DNA of 64,000 nt, from positions 3,880,157 through 3,944,156 of the forward strand of contig NC_084687.1 in assembly GCF_028389875.1 (NCBI RefSeq), written 5' to 3'. Shown piece by piece: positions 31,201 to 45,775 of this stretch. The notes under the pieces were generated by a model. That model worked only from the letters and a program-made list of their open reading frames with translations, did no database searches and was not told where the DNA came from. Position 1 is the first letter of the stretch; each line of letters begins with the position of its first letter. This DNA is from Rhea pennata (taxonomy: Eukaryota > Chordata > Aves > Rheiformes > Rheidae). A program made the translations under genes and the position numbers.

Positions 31201-34197
31201 GAAAAGTTGAATTAAATGTTTATCCATTAACGCTTCACTTCATTGATTTAATTTTCTTGAGTCTTAGCAATAAATAGGTATTGTTGAAATAAATTACCTT
31301 TGGTTTGGCCTTAAATTCACAAATAAAGGGATGTAGTTCTTCTCTGCTTCTTTTTGTGTTAAGCGATATATTTTTCTCCTCATATGGCTAGAGGTTGCAT
31401 ATTTTCTGTGTATTGCATTTGGAAGCTACTACTTTTGGACTTGAAAGGCTCTATGGAACATTTTTGGAAGACCAAATATTGGGTGAAAAGACATGTTTGT
31501 AACATTTGTCTTTAAAAAGCAGTGAAGGGATAGTTTGTTTAAACATGCGTTTCGTATGGAGTAAAAAACCATGTTTCTTAATTGGTGCACATGAAAAATC
31601 TCTATCAGTGTTGTTTCATAAACAGCAAACCACCGTAGAGGAACCTCTCTGAGCAGGAGGGAGGACAGGGGACTCAACAGGATAGTTTCAAAGAGAGTGT
31701 GAGCAGACTTCAAAGAACCTTTCAGCCATAGTTAGAATACCAGGGCTCTACTGTCTTTTCAAATGGATGAAACTCCTAGGATTTTTGCTGTCTCTGAAAA
31801 ATTGCGGATGAAAAGTGTCCTGATACCCCTGAAGTCCTTTGTTTTGTTACTTGTGATGTCAGTGACTATCAATATTGCTGTTATGGTGTTATTTTTAAGT
31901 GACATGAGTATTTTTTGTGTAGACCGGCTGTTTCCATGAGGAAATGTTCCAGAAAATTTCACTGATGTCTTACTATTGCAAAGCAGATGGAAGACTGCTT
32001 AATGGCAGCATCTCTGTTATATTTTAACTGAAATAAAAAGGAACTGTTTGGCTTTAAGTCCTGTACTGGTGTAGCTACAGGTTTAAACATGCCTGTATTG
32101 GAACTGCTGAAAGCACAAGCTGCTCATTAAGAACTTGTATTTTCAGAGACTTTTGGAGAAAATGCTTCAGAAAGAATAGGATCCAGGATTGGCTGTCTTT
32201 TCTTAATTGTGAATTAAGTCTAAATCAAGATGGGAAAGCAGAACTTTCACGCAGCGTCTGGTAAGCGCTCGAGCTCTACGTGTGCCAAGCCAATGCTGTC
32301 ACCAAAAGCTACATTTATGTAGGTACACAAGAGCCTCAACTGGGGAAATTAATTGGAACGCAAACTAACCTTTTTCTTCTCATTTCTACTAGGTCAGTTT
32401 TTAACAAAGTCACGGTATAGTACAGTAGTTCTCAAATTTTAACTGTAGTCTACAACTAACCTATGGCTCTTTCCCTGTGTACTGATGATGCCACAGAAAC
32501 ACTGTGCGATGCTTTGTGCATGTGCCTCGATGTAAAAATAGTATTAGCTAAAAACACTTTGGTTCTTTACCATCTGTGAGTAAGGGGAGCCCAGTGTCAT
32601 AAACTAATCCTGCTTTCCATGGAGTGTAGTCTCAGAATCCCTGCTCCAATGGCTCAGCTTGACTCTTCACATTCCCTTCAGCTACATAAAAGGTTCGTGG
32701 TTAAAACCAAATAAGTTTTTCCCTGGCTGTTGCTAACACATTACCACACCTACAGTAGGGTATAGGCCAATTTAGAAATAGTTCTCTTGTTCTTGCTTCT
32801 CTTGTCCTGCTTCTGTGTTGTAGCAAGTTCTTTAAGAGCAAAAATATAAATCTAACTTTCACCTAAAAAGTGGTTTCTAGCTTTTCCTCAAGGCAGCCTT
32901 TATAAACAATTTTATAAACAATTCCATGATCCCTTTTACTTTCTCAAACTACAAAAGAATGAAAATTGTTAAATTTTCACTTATTTTACTGGAAATTCTG
33001 TAAGCTCTTGTGAAACTGAAGAATTGAGTCAGTTTTGTTCAGCTGCAACTCAGGGAAAGTAATGAATATAGGGAGAGAGAGTGAGACTGTACTGAATTTG
33101 TGCGTTTGTTGAGAAGGACTCAAGAGCGGTGACAGTTGTCTCTTCTCCTCATAACACTTCCCTGAAATCCCTTTTTATTTCAGATTTCACTGGATATGAC
33201 CAGAGGCTGTGGTACCTTTCCTCTTTTACCTACCTTTCTCTCCTGGGCTTCTCCCTTTTTTAAATTGCTCATGATCAGTTCCCTAATTTGGTTCCTCTCG
33301 CTGCCCTTCAGACAGTCAAACCACCACAGTTACGGAGGCAGGTAGAAGCAGTTGGGGCTTGTACCCAACTGGGTATCGCAGCCAAAGGACTTAACGGCCT
33401 TTCCCAGGCTGTAGTTGAATGGATGGTCTCTAAAGGTCTCGGAAAAACAATTCTCTTCTCAGTGAAACAAGAACGATTATCTGCTTGGATTTTACAATAT
33501 TGTTTTTAAGTAAAGGAAATTGATCTTAATTTAATGCTAGCCTGCACACCTCTGTGCTGGCGCTGGGGGGAGGGAACAGATAATGAGCACGGTCTCCCAG
33601 AAAAATTAGGGTAGAACAAAATTGAGAAATTAATAGTTCTGCTTTATGAATAGTAAGCAGGTAAGTGTTCAAATGCTACATATAATATCCAGCAATTAGG
33701 AAGCAGGTACTCAGATTTTTTAAGCTGCTGTTCTTTCTCAAAGCAGCTGAGAGACTAACTGCGCAGACTAATCAAGTATCTTCAAATTTTGCATGTATTT
33801 ATATCAGATTTTGTGTCTCTGTAGCTGTCTTTGCTGCACAGTCAATAATGCACACTAATTCTTTGTTCTAAGAAATTTTACGTTAACATGTAGAATTTGG
33901 AGGGATACGGTTACCTGCTGAGTAGAATTTTCTTTTAAGAAGCTTCTGAAGGTTTGAATATTATTTTAATTCTTATTGACTTAGGTGGTTGCTTTTTCTT
34001 GTATCAGTAGCATATTTTGATATTATATGTAGGATTAACTACTTATGTTTGTGAAGCTTCTCAACAGTATTCATGGCTGTAGGTTTTTTTGCATGCTCGA
34101 TTTTTATGAAAAGAATATGTTCATCAAAGCATTGTATGTATAATTCACATGCACTCCTAATGATATTTAGTCATTCGGTCAGTGTAGAGAAAAAAGT

Positions 34198-34258
<61 letters not shown>

Positions 34259-37200
34259 CCCCCCCCGCCCCTTCTTTCTTCCTATAGAGAGAAAAAAAAA
34301 AGGCAACTTTAAAAGCTAACATTCTTTCTGGAAAAAGTCTGCCTCAAAGAGTTGTGTAAATACTGGATGGTCAACAAACTAGTTTTGACAGGCAAAATAG
34401 GTTATCAGTTTGGGGGTCTTTCACTGGGAGTGCCCTTGTTATCAGCTCTTTGCTTCTTAAACAAGCGGCTGCTAGTTCAGGCATTTCAGCTGTTTTCTCT
34501 GTTTTGTCCTTACTATGAAAGGCATGTTCCAGATAATTTTCATTCTTATCTAAAACATTAATTTTGATAGAGAGAGAGGACTCTTGATTATGTTGTTCTT
34601 TGGTAAGAGTAAGCAGTCCCTCTAAAATTACAAGAAATCCGTAGTAACAGTAATATGACCCTCGGTATTTTGAAGCCAGAGTAGCCGTGCAGCACATTAC
34701 GATTTATAATATTTGTTCTAAGTAGTCATCTAAAAAGTAACATTCTTTTTTTATTTTTTTAAAAAAATCTCTTCGTTTCTAATACTGTAGGTGTGATCCA
34801 AATGCTTTAAATAGCTTTATGTTATTCCAGTTCAGGTTTTACTCCCTTTTCAAGACTTGTGCTTCATTTTTGTCAAATTCTGTCACGTGAATAATTCTTA
34901 CAGTTTTCTGTCATTAATTTGCCGTCTCCAGTTGCAACCTACTGCTTTGTAAGTTAAATCACGTTATAGCGTAGAACAATGTGTGTGTCTGTGTGCAGAA
35001 ATAACATTTGTCTAAAAAATATATGTTACATTCAGGAACAATAACGCTCCTGGGAGAACATGCTGTTATGGTTAGGATAGCTTTTCTTTGCGGCTTGCTG
35101 TTGAGGTTGGTAGAGTGCAGTAGTAGTCCTGTTAGCTAAATACATTGTCATGGATAAAGCTGGCTATAACCTTGCTGACCACAAGCTGCACTTGTTACTA
35201 TGTGCTAAGTTGGTAACATGCCCTGAATAGCAAGAGGGTCCTAGAAGCTTTCCTGTAAGCCTTGTACCCTGATACGCTTGTTCGGACTATCCTGTGTTAA
35301 CAGTTTGGCAAAATGCATGTTTTGTCGTAGCATAATTAAGGCTGTGTTACTGCCAGTTAAATTTAGGAGGTTAATTTTTGTCTTTACTTACAGAGCATTT
35401 CTTTTCCTCCCCTGTTCTTCTTGAACTCTATTTGTCAGCGCATGCATTCTTATCCTTTAAAGGTGGTTTGGTGTAGCCCAACTGAGATTGCAGTTTGGTC
35501 AGATATAAAAACATAAGATACAGTAGCAATAATATATTGGGATTGTAAGAACACGTGTTAACTTTGAATAAAGCATAAAAGGTCTTTATTATGCTGGACA
35601 CAGAGCTGCATCCTGACTGGTCATAGGACAAATCAGAAAGTCACTAGTACAGCTAAGCTCCAAGCTCTTGAATATAGAGACTCTTCTTAAATTGAAACTT
35701 TCAAACAAAGACAGATTGTACAGACGAAAATCTTTGAAGTCAGCCATCTTCTCCACCAATCTCACTAAAATGCATTCTGAGAAGTGCTGTTTTCTTGCAG
35801 TCAGTGTTCTGCTAAATAATAATAAAATGTGAAATGAATTTAAATGTCTGGGGGTTCATATTTCAGGAACTGTTCAAGTACATGATTCTTTGACTTAACA
35901 TTTAGTAGAAAATAGAAAATACAGAGTCTGTTGTAATAACAATAAGCCATAGGTTAGTTTCTGGAAGCCGAATGTTCCCTGGGATGAATGCATCCATCTA
36001 ACATCTATGTAACATCTGTTTTTAACATCTGTAACACCTGCTGTCTCTTGCCAAGTATGTCTGCCCACTTGATCATCCTTAGCCTGATGTGTTTGGGTAG
36101 GACTATCTTTTCATAGAAGTCTGGAGAGCAGATGGCTCATTTTCTAATAGGGTTGTAGCCTAGATTCTAATAAAGCTGTAACCCTTTTGTTCTTACCTAT
36201 ATTGTTTCAATGGTGCATTTTTTCTAGCAGTTCTGTTCCTTACAATGTGTCTACTGACATGCAGTGGGTTTTCTTTTCTTTTTCATCTTCTTTTTTTTTT
36301 TTTTTTGTTTGTTTGTTTGTTTAATCAATCGTTGGGAAGAACCTGGGAATTGTTTAGTGTCCATTCTGTAAACTGAGAATTCATTCTTGGTTGTCCAGTC
36401 TCTGCTTTGCAGAGCACTGTTATTTCTGGAATCACTGATGTGAATAAAATTTGTAAGTAAGTAAATAGATCAATAGATCAATAGATCAATAGATCAAAGT
36501 CAAGTAAGATCAATATTGCATATCAGAGATTCCCAATTTTATGCTGATGACAAACTCTTTCCCTTTTTGCAGCCCTGCATAGGGAGCAGGACTGTTTGGC
36601 TATTGAGACAGTGTTGGGTGTCTTGGCATGTGTTTCCTGTCTCTTCCAGGGAAAAGTTGGTAGGCAGCGTTCAAGGAAGCATTCAAACAAACACCAAACC
36701 AGATTAGAACAGCCCACCGTTAGGGCTACATACAGCACTGTTCATGAGCCCCTACTATAGACTTTGTGTATTTTTGTAACTTTTCTCTTATTTCATTGTT
36801 TTTGTGTGTTAGCTGCTTCAGGGTTGCCTTTTTTTTCATTGCCAAATAGGCTTGTGTTGCTAATTTCCCTACTTTGAAATAACATACTGTCTTTCAAATC
36901 CTAGAAAACAGAACTTGGCTGTGTGATGTAATACCTGCAAATACTTTTCTAAAATGACTTGGCTCCAAAATCTGCCCCTCAAATCCCCAGTAGGCCAGGA
37001 ATTTCCATGACCATTTAAAACCAGCTTCCTGCCAAGAATAAAATGGAAATTTAAAATTTCCCTTGTGTTTTTCCCTGACACAAAATTCTAGCTTGAATTC
37101 TTACAAGGGGATCATTATCAAAGGATGTTTCTTTAACAGTGAACCTGCGAAATGTGCTGGATGAGGGGAAAGTGGAAATGAGTGCTGGGCAGGAGAAAAA

Positions 37201-40200
37201 AAAAAAAACAAAACAGTTCTGGATTACTTCAGCTCTGGTCTCTAGGGCTGCCAGGTAGGATGGCGGTTGAGTTGTGCTAGGTGATGTGCACAAACAGTGA
37301 CAATGTTGCCTCCGAAGGAGACTAGATAATTCTTCCCTTTTTTGTTGTTTAGTTCTGTTGTCCCTTTCTGTCTGCTTTTAGGCAGATCTGACAGAAAAGT
37401 AATTTTTGGTATATTTTTATGACTTCTTTGATTAAATCTCTTTATTATGTAAAAGCATTCATTTTAAAATATGCTAATAAAGTTTGAGTAAAAAAATTAG
37501 CTATTGAGGACATTAGCACTACTAGATGATATTTTTTAGAAAAGCATACTCTTATTTTGTATCTTTTGGTTTTATTGGAGTATGTTCAGTCTAGTTAAGC
37601 AATTGAATAACACTTTTGTCATGTTCCTATCAGAAATATAGAGACAAATTTTGCAATATTAGGAAGTTTCCAAACAGTACTACCTTGTGGTACAAATTTC
37701 TTGACTACTGCTTTCAAAATGCACAAAAGATAAGTGTTGGTCAGGGGTTAGAATATACAGGTGGGGGGCTGGGTCTGCAGGACTCTACTTCCATCTTTAG
37801 GTTGTAAAATAAAGGGTATAGTTGTCATTCCCTGTCTTGGCTTTTTGATGGAAGTTGGTCGTATGCTGTGTCATGGGGTTGTTCTGAAAATTAGTCTTTC
37901 AAAAGAGTTCTGACTTTGTTGTGGCGGAAGTACAAACAACTACACTCCTTTTCCGTAAGAGACCTCCAACCCTATTCACCTGGTATCGCCCTTCCCCAGG
38001 TAGTGCATGTCCACTCATCCAGCTGTCAGGGGAAAAGGTTTCTGTTGAGCAGTGCATTTCTTAGCTTCTTATCTTGGATACAGCAGTCATACTGTTCCTC
38101 CCAAATGTTAATGATTTACAGAGAGGTGTTATTTTTCAGTAGATCTCATTTTACTGGGTTTTGGGCAGCTTGTAAAATATTTGAATAATGTTTTTCTTGT
38201 GAAAATACAATCTGGGATTATAATGACTTTTTTTTTTTTTTTTTTTTTTTACTTGATACCTTTGAATGTCTTGCGTGTATTGGGGCACAAGACTTTTTCA
38301 GATGTTTGGTTTTTAGAATACAACAATGTCTCACCCTCATTTTGAGCTAGGCCCCTTTGTCTTGTAAGAGCTCATTGGTAGCAATATCCTGTTTAAATTT
38401 GTTTTAAAAGAATGACCTTGTAGGGCATGTTTCCTGCTCTCTCTTGATGGGATTTCCTTTTTATTAAACAGGAAATAGTCTGATTACATGAAAGTGTGAG
38501 AATGACAGGTTTTTCCTTCCCAGTGAGGATTGTTCATGCTTAATTCTATTTAGAGTACCCTCAGCTGCCAGAACTGCTGAAATTAAATTGCATTGCCTAA
38601 AATTGTTGTTTACACCTAAAAGTTTCACACTGATGTGTTACTACACATTTGCCTTGGTCTGAACCATCAGCTAATCTTTCATTTAAAAGTCTTTATACAG
38701 TGATTCTGTTAGCAGATACGTTCCCCCCCCCCACAGGTGTAAGGTGACAGGATTCAGTGATTTGTAGTGTTCTCTGCTGATATTCAAAGGTCTGCTTCTC
38801 CCACTCTCGCACTGTGAACTGAAATTGGAAACTGTAGAGATGATGCTTTCTTAACTGACAAGAGAATGTATACTTGTAACATCCCTTACTTTTCTTTAAC
38901 TTTGTCCTCAGAATCACCTGCTGACCTGAGGTTAGGAATTTCAATCCAAGCTGTTCTGTGTACAGTACTGGTAATTAATCAGGATGAAGTAAAAGTACTG
39001 TAACAAAATAGAAAGAGACTGATAAGATGACAGAGGCCAACTTGGTGCGCTGTGTGCTGAGCCTATAGTGGCCAAATATTGACTTAAAACTAGAGATAGC
39101 TGCTGCTGATGGCTTTAAAATCCTTCTACCACTGGCTAGTGTCTGAAGCTTACATTCCTTATTTAGACAGGCCTTACTGATCGTTTCACATATGGACTGG
39201 ACATTTTGAGGAAAGGAATTTTGTCTTCTCCTTGAAGAAAGCCAGATACCATGGGATGTTACTATAATGTAAATGCTATTCCATTTTATTCCATAAGCCG
39301 CAAGAATGGTCAAACAGTAAAGCGTTGCCATTAGGAAACTGCAGAATTAAGGTAGCTCATTCAGCTTAATTCATTTCTAGTATGCATTGTAATTGCTTTA
39401 ATAGATAGATTGGGTAGTACTCAGGGGTTGATTTGGGATTGTCTAATAAATGATGGTGCTTCATGCACAGCAGACTTGAAACGTGGGTATTGACTGAAGC
39501 AGGAAGGCTTTGAGGCATGTTTGTTGGTAGGATACACAGAAAATTGCTGATTAGAGAAGTGCTGACACTTGAGAACATTGAGTTTTGTTCCATACTTAGG
39601 AAAGGTTAGACCAGCAGTTGCCAAAACGTTTGTTATGACCCCTCTTCAGTTTCTGCCTTGGGTTTTGCTGCTCCTAGTTTTGAGAGCAGTTGTGTGGACC
39701 ATTGCACTTTATCCCTGTCTCCTTACCTCTGCGTTTCTAGTCCATTGGCTACCACCTTTTTCTCTGTGCATGGTCTGGGTGGCCCTTGAGGAGAGTCTTA
39801 TGTTCTTCATACCCAGGTCTGTGCCTTGTGCCATGAAAAACTAGTGCCTTTTCTTGTTGTGTGCAGTGAAAATAGTGTAAGTTTTGTGTTTAAAATTAGC
39901 ACATATATTTTTAAGACTGTCATGAATATAATTAAGGTTATTCTGTCCATATTAACTATGCTGCTTTTGAATATTTGACTTTGCAATAATGTTTTCATGT
40001 ACTTTCACATTACTATCTACATAGCTTTCAACGTGGAACTGCAGAAAGGGAAATAATTTTGCAGAGTGATTGGTTAGTCGATAAGAATAAGGAAAAAATG
40101 AGGAAACCCTGAAAATCTTAAGCTTGCTTTCATTGCAGAAGTGTAATTTAGAATTTTGTGTGTAGTTTTCCCCATGATAATTAGTGCCAATCTTTTAATA

Positions 40201-43200
40201 TCCCACTGGAAAATTAACATTTATGCAATAAAGCCTGTGATTTTAGTGTCTTGTACAGTTTAACTTTGAAATGCCTGATTGAAACTGTTACAGCTGGCCT
40301 GTAACCTAATTGGACTGGTATGTTGGAAAGTTTCTGGAGCAAGTTGCTTTGGCTGTAAGCTTTGTGCCAGTGAAATGATGATATATAACATGAGGACTCT
40401 AATGAACAAGCTTTGTTCAGAGAACTGAAAAACAGTATTAGTTTTTAGTTTCTATCTCTGGTTATGGATATATTGCAGGCAGATGTGAATTAGTTGTTTT
40501 TTGTTTTTTTTTTTTTTTTTTTTCCAAAAATGACAAGCCAATTTTTATTATACATCTTGTTGGACTACCTAATGTAAAGCTAACTAAACAGCTACTGGAC
40601 ACAGAACTCAATTCTCTGGTGCCTGCTACATAAGAAGCAGCAGATGGGAAAGTTAGGGCCCAGCCTGAAAATCTTCGTTAAAATAATTATAGTTAAATAT
40701 TTCAGTGGGCAATTACCTGACTTGTATACATTGTTAATGTAACTGCAGAGGCAAATAAGGCAAAAGGTAGCAATGAAGTTAAATCAGGCTAGCTCTATAG
40801 GAGGTGGAGGTTGAAGGTATGGGCAGCTTTTATGCAGTCTTACATTGTAGTGTGTCCTGAAGGGTCAAGCCTGTGTTGACTGCTGCAATGCACTTTTACA
40901 GTGTAAGTATTGTAATGCTGTATCAAATAGCGAATCATTGTTTTGGTATGCATAGGCTTAATTTATTCTGCTATGCTCTGGAGCAGTGAGAAGGTAATGG
41001 TTGAAATAATTTGGAGTATTGGAGTGCTTTCGTGTAGTTGCTAATGAAGTTTGCACAGCTGCCTGGAAAAGGCTCAGGAATATTGTCGTGGAAAATGTGG
41101 AGTATTTTCAAGGACTTGCATTGGATTAGTTGTGTTTGGAAATGTGCAAGATACAAAGAGAACTTCTGCCCTCAAGAGGGGCCCTGCAGGAGATTATTGC
41201 CTTGAATTTATGTATCAGCTATGCTTTACCCTCTGCAGGTGCTGCTGGTTAGCAGTAGTCGTCATCCCGACCGATGGATTGTCCCTGGTGGTGGCATGGA
41301 GCCCGAGGAGGAGCCCAACATGGCTGCTGTGCGAGAAGTCTGTGAAGAGGTAAGTGTTCAGCAAGAACAGGAGCTCCTGGAGCCACGCTGGGGATTGCTA
41401 GCCAAGGCTCTATGCGTTTGCAGTGTTCTCCCTTGTTTTCTGCAAGGTGAAGAAAACTATAGGGTTGTTGGTGGTACCCACGTTGTCCATGGGAGGGAAA
41501 CTGGAATTCTAAATAAAGACAGCAGAGGAATGTAGCTGAGGTTCTCATTCAGACTGAACTTTTCCTCAGCTGATACCTTTAACTGAAGATAGTTAAAATT
41601 AAACCTTAATCATTTCAATACACATGATGATACTCTCAATTTTATTTTGTTTTTATAAAGGATAGTTTAAGAGAACTTCAAAAGACAGCTGTGGTTTTAT
41701 GGCGCTAATAATTGAGTAGAAGATAGAAAATTTACCTTTTGAGCCATTGAAGACATTCCAAAAGTAGCAACCTCAATATGTTTTGGTCAACTACATATTT
41801 TGAGTTTTATGTGAATGCCAGAAATTGACTATAAGAGTTATCATAAGCAACAGTTCCTATGTGTTGACAATCTTTTTTCTTCTTTTTTCTTTCTTCTTTT
41901 CCCACTTGAAACTGTTTCAGAAAGGGGATCAAACAGCAACATACAGATTCATGAACTGCATGGAGAAGGCCCTTTTTTTCTCTCAAGGTTGCAACAGCAA
42001 GATGCAGGGATTTTGTTTTGTTTTTTAAGGAAATTAAAAGTCTGCAATCAGAAGTTGACTGTGTCTTGAGCAAAATGTGTCTTCAGAATTCACTTCTGAA
42101 TATTATTGAAATGGAGAAGTGCTTGAGATTCAGGAACAATTAAATGGTTGTATGTGGATGATCAAGTAGGTTCACAGTTATATAAGACAGGATTAAAAAT
42201 GCTTTCACAAGGGTTATAAATCTATGCCCTAAAGAACAAAAATCAAGAGCTGATTGATGGGAGTTGGGAGGAAGCGTCCCCAGTACTTGCTTTATTTGTC
42301 TTATATATGAAGCTTTTCCCTGAATTACTTGGAAGTACCTACTGTCTAACAAAATGTTGGCCTAATCTAATGTGGCAGATGCTGTCATTGTGTTTCTTTT
42401 TAGATATTTTCATAATCTAGCAGTTTTTCTGGAAAGATACCAAAGATATAAAATCAAAGTTTAAGTCACTTTAGACCCTTCCAGTACAGGAGATAACTGC
42501 TTTCAAATTTTGTTTCCAACTTGTAATATAGCTCCTGCTTTTTTAATAACTCAGCAATCTTTCCAAATACATTACCAGCAAAAGTGAGTTTAACCAGAAC
42601 AATAGAAATATTTTCAGTTGCAGGGTCCTGCTTTACAACCAAATCCTTACTAATAATTAAGTTACTTGATACTGAAGTCAAAGGTTCATTCAGGAGATCC
42701 ATGGCTTCGCCTTTCAAATCCTTAAAATAAATCTGCATCGACCCTCCCTTTCTCAGGCAGCTCAGGGCCTTGGAAGAGTTGCTCTCTTTCCATGACAGCT
42801 CGGTGGTTGAAAGGAAGTCTTGGCATGGACTCAGTCTGCAGCGAAGAAACTGGTTTGGGCTGGCTGAGATAATCCCCTCTCGCTCAGCTGGTGTTCCCTC
42901 GCTCACGTGGACTGGTGCCGAACGAGAGTGTAATTCAAACCGTGACAGCCTGGCAGGGTTGAGCCATTCCCAGTGAAGTACCTATCTGCTTGAATGCTGC
43001 TCAACAAACGGCAAACAGCAAGAGCTGCAAAAGCGGCAGGGTTACCAGAACTGCTAACCTCCACGATACCCAATAGTACTTAATGAGCATGCGGTGTCAG
43101 AAACTGAAATCACGCTATCAAATGCTGTTACCGTAAGGGCTTTTTTGCCAGTGGTCTGCAGAGGAGCAGCCTGTCATATGTATAAAATTACTAGAGCACT

Positions 43201-45741
43201 TCTGCAGCTAATGACTAGACTAGCAGACACAGGTGGAAAACACATGCCAGCTTTTGAGCGCATAGGACCCTCCTCAAGATACTTTTGTTTTCTAGTATGT
43301 TGCTTATGATATTTGCACAATTATAACATATATCAACTCTGTCTTAGGCTCAGTGAGCTGTTCACTGTTAAAATGTCATTGGGGAATGTGTGTGCAGGAG
43401 GTTAGTGTGTGTTATATTCTAGTTGTAACACTGTAAGGGACTTGTGTGCCCAGTTTCCAAGCTTGGGTTATTGCTTTGGCGGGGGTAGTGTTTTAAGAGG
43501 TGGCTTGCTGGGCAGTTGGTGTATACTAGCCTACGCTAGCTGGAACTTGAATTATACAGTTAATCCCTGTTCGTCCCTTTAGGGGAGTTTAGGATTTTTC
43601 TGAAAGGTAGTAGCTGAGGCCATGATACGTGGACAATAAGAAGAGCTGCTTTCTGAGTAGATTTGGTCTCTGCTCTTCTCCTGGGACAGATGTCTGTCGG
43701 TCCTAAGGAGGCAACGGTTTAGCTGAGCAGGTAGATTCTGCTGCTGGTGTTGAGAGAGAGAAGATCCTGAAAGGAGATGGTCTCTGTGCTAATCAAAGCT
43801 GTGGAAGATACTTGTGGCCTTTCTTTCACTGGCTTTGGTATAGCTTTCCATTTAATCAGAGCTAGTTAGAAGAGGTGGAAGGACTCTTGCACTTTCAGTT
43901 GCTTGTGGTTTTTGGAGATGAAAACAGACTCTTTTGCAGTTTGTTCTTTTGCATAATATATGTTTTCTTTTTAAAATATCCTTCCTTAAACTGACATTCT
44001 TAACTTCTGCATTCACTGTATTAATTTTATCACATGTGTGTTTATACATGGACTCCCTCAAATAATTGCTATGTAAGGAAATCTACCTCTTCCTAGTTCT
44101 CAAAATTTTAGAATGACTATTCTGAAAATGAATTGTTGATTCTGAGTGACATCTGTGATCCCTTTGTCCCAGTTTGAGTTAAAAGTCCTTGTCCTAGTTT
44201 GAGATAGTCCTTATCTATATTAATCTGTACCAGTAGAGGTATTCAAGTGGACAGGTACCAACACTTGTCATACTTGCTACTGTCTGCATAAAATTTGAAG
44301 TGACTGAGTACTTGGGCATTCTTTGCAGACAAAATGGCAGTAGATAAGCATGCTAGCTCTGAATAAGAGCAATCTTTATAGAATAAAGCTGCTTACGTCT
44401 TACAGGGTATTGGAAGTGATGTTGTCAGTCTTGTTTAGCTGCAAACTCCAGGTACGTTCTAAGTTTCGCTTTCTAGAAAAAAGTTGTATGCCTTTCTGAG
44501 ACAGTACTAATACTAGTACGAAGATCATATATTTTTTCCTTCTTTGTTCTTGGCTTTTTACTGTTGTTTTCTCTTTCCAAAGTTATGTTTTTGTTAGGGA
44601 TAAGAGAGGGTTTTTATGGGTGTGAGCAACTGATGAAGAATGAGTTGAAGAAATAGATGCTTTAAATTAAACTTATTATAAAGTGACTTTGAAGAAAGCC
44701 TCCACACTTGTCTATTTAAACTCAACCCCCTTTTGCACTTGCAGCATCTTTCACATCCTGACCTTTAAATACCTAGTAAATGTCAAATTCTTTAAAATTA
44801 GGGAAGTGTTGGTCTTGCTCTCTTCATGGGAACTAGAAGGCAGAGAAATTGTGCTTGATCTGTGATCAAACAGGCAGTTGATGCCCCAGTATCAAAAACA
44901 GTCCCATATCACCAGAGTACTTTGATCTAGTCACTAGACTGTACTTTTGCTTTAGGTAGGCTTTATAAATCATTTTTTGTTTCGTGTATTTTCTCAGTGA
45001 TTTAGAATATGGACATTGATACCTTTCGGTGCTAAAATAGGAAGACCTGTATTTTTTTAAATACTACTGCATGGATGAATGACTGAGATAATTCAACGTT
45101 TAGCTCTTCCTAGATGTAGTAATATTCAGTGCAAATATGAGACCAAGTTCTCTGCTGTCTATTACCTTGTATAGGTATCCTTTATAAAAAAAAAGAATGC
45201 AACATCTGGAATTTCTTTGTGGTGATGACATTTTACCTCTTTCAAAAATGGTTATATTAGTTGTAATACAGTAAAGAATTAGTTAAATAGATAAAACCCT
45301 CCTTGAGTTACACAATAAAAATAGCAAGAAAATCTGCTTTCTAAGTCTCTAATTCCTGTCTCTAGACCTTGTCTAAGATAGCAGTCTTTACTGGTATGAC
45401 TTACTACCTTTAGTAGTACCAAGTATTAGAGCAAAGATTTGGGTGTTCAAGCACTGTCCTCTTGCCCAGCAGTAATCTATAGTAGATGCAGGCTTTGAGC
45501 CTAATAGAGCAAAGTAAAATAGCTGAAATTCCAATCCACATTTTCCTTAGCTCAGATGGAAGGAAATAAAAGCTGTCCGTAGGAACAGATGGTGTTGCTG
45601 CAGGCTGCTTTTTGCATCTGACCCAAACTTATTTTCAGCTTTGAAACCTGAACCTGCCGTTCTTGGATGTCTTCAGTAATTTTTCTTTATTAAAACAAGT
45701 TGTTCCATGAGCAGCAGAAATAGTAAAGCTTCATTTCCGCT

Positions 45742-45775
<34 letters not shown>

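Larger units (their letters stand above)
28365..41238 (+). other. NUDT3: NUDT3 intron 1, simple repeats only
   Basis: 12.9 kb, GC-rich for the first 200 bases and AT-rich after that. No gene was recognised. It holds an (AAAC)n run near 31093-31122, the (AT)n/(AC)n run at 34205-34257, a T16-(GTTT)4 run at 36291-36322, four exact 8-bp AATAGATC repeats at 36464-36495, T23 at 38228-38250 and T20 at 40504-40523. A 30-nt exon-like segment is listed separately. Confidence 0.7.
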
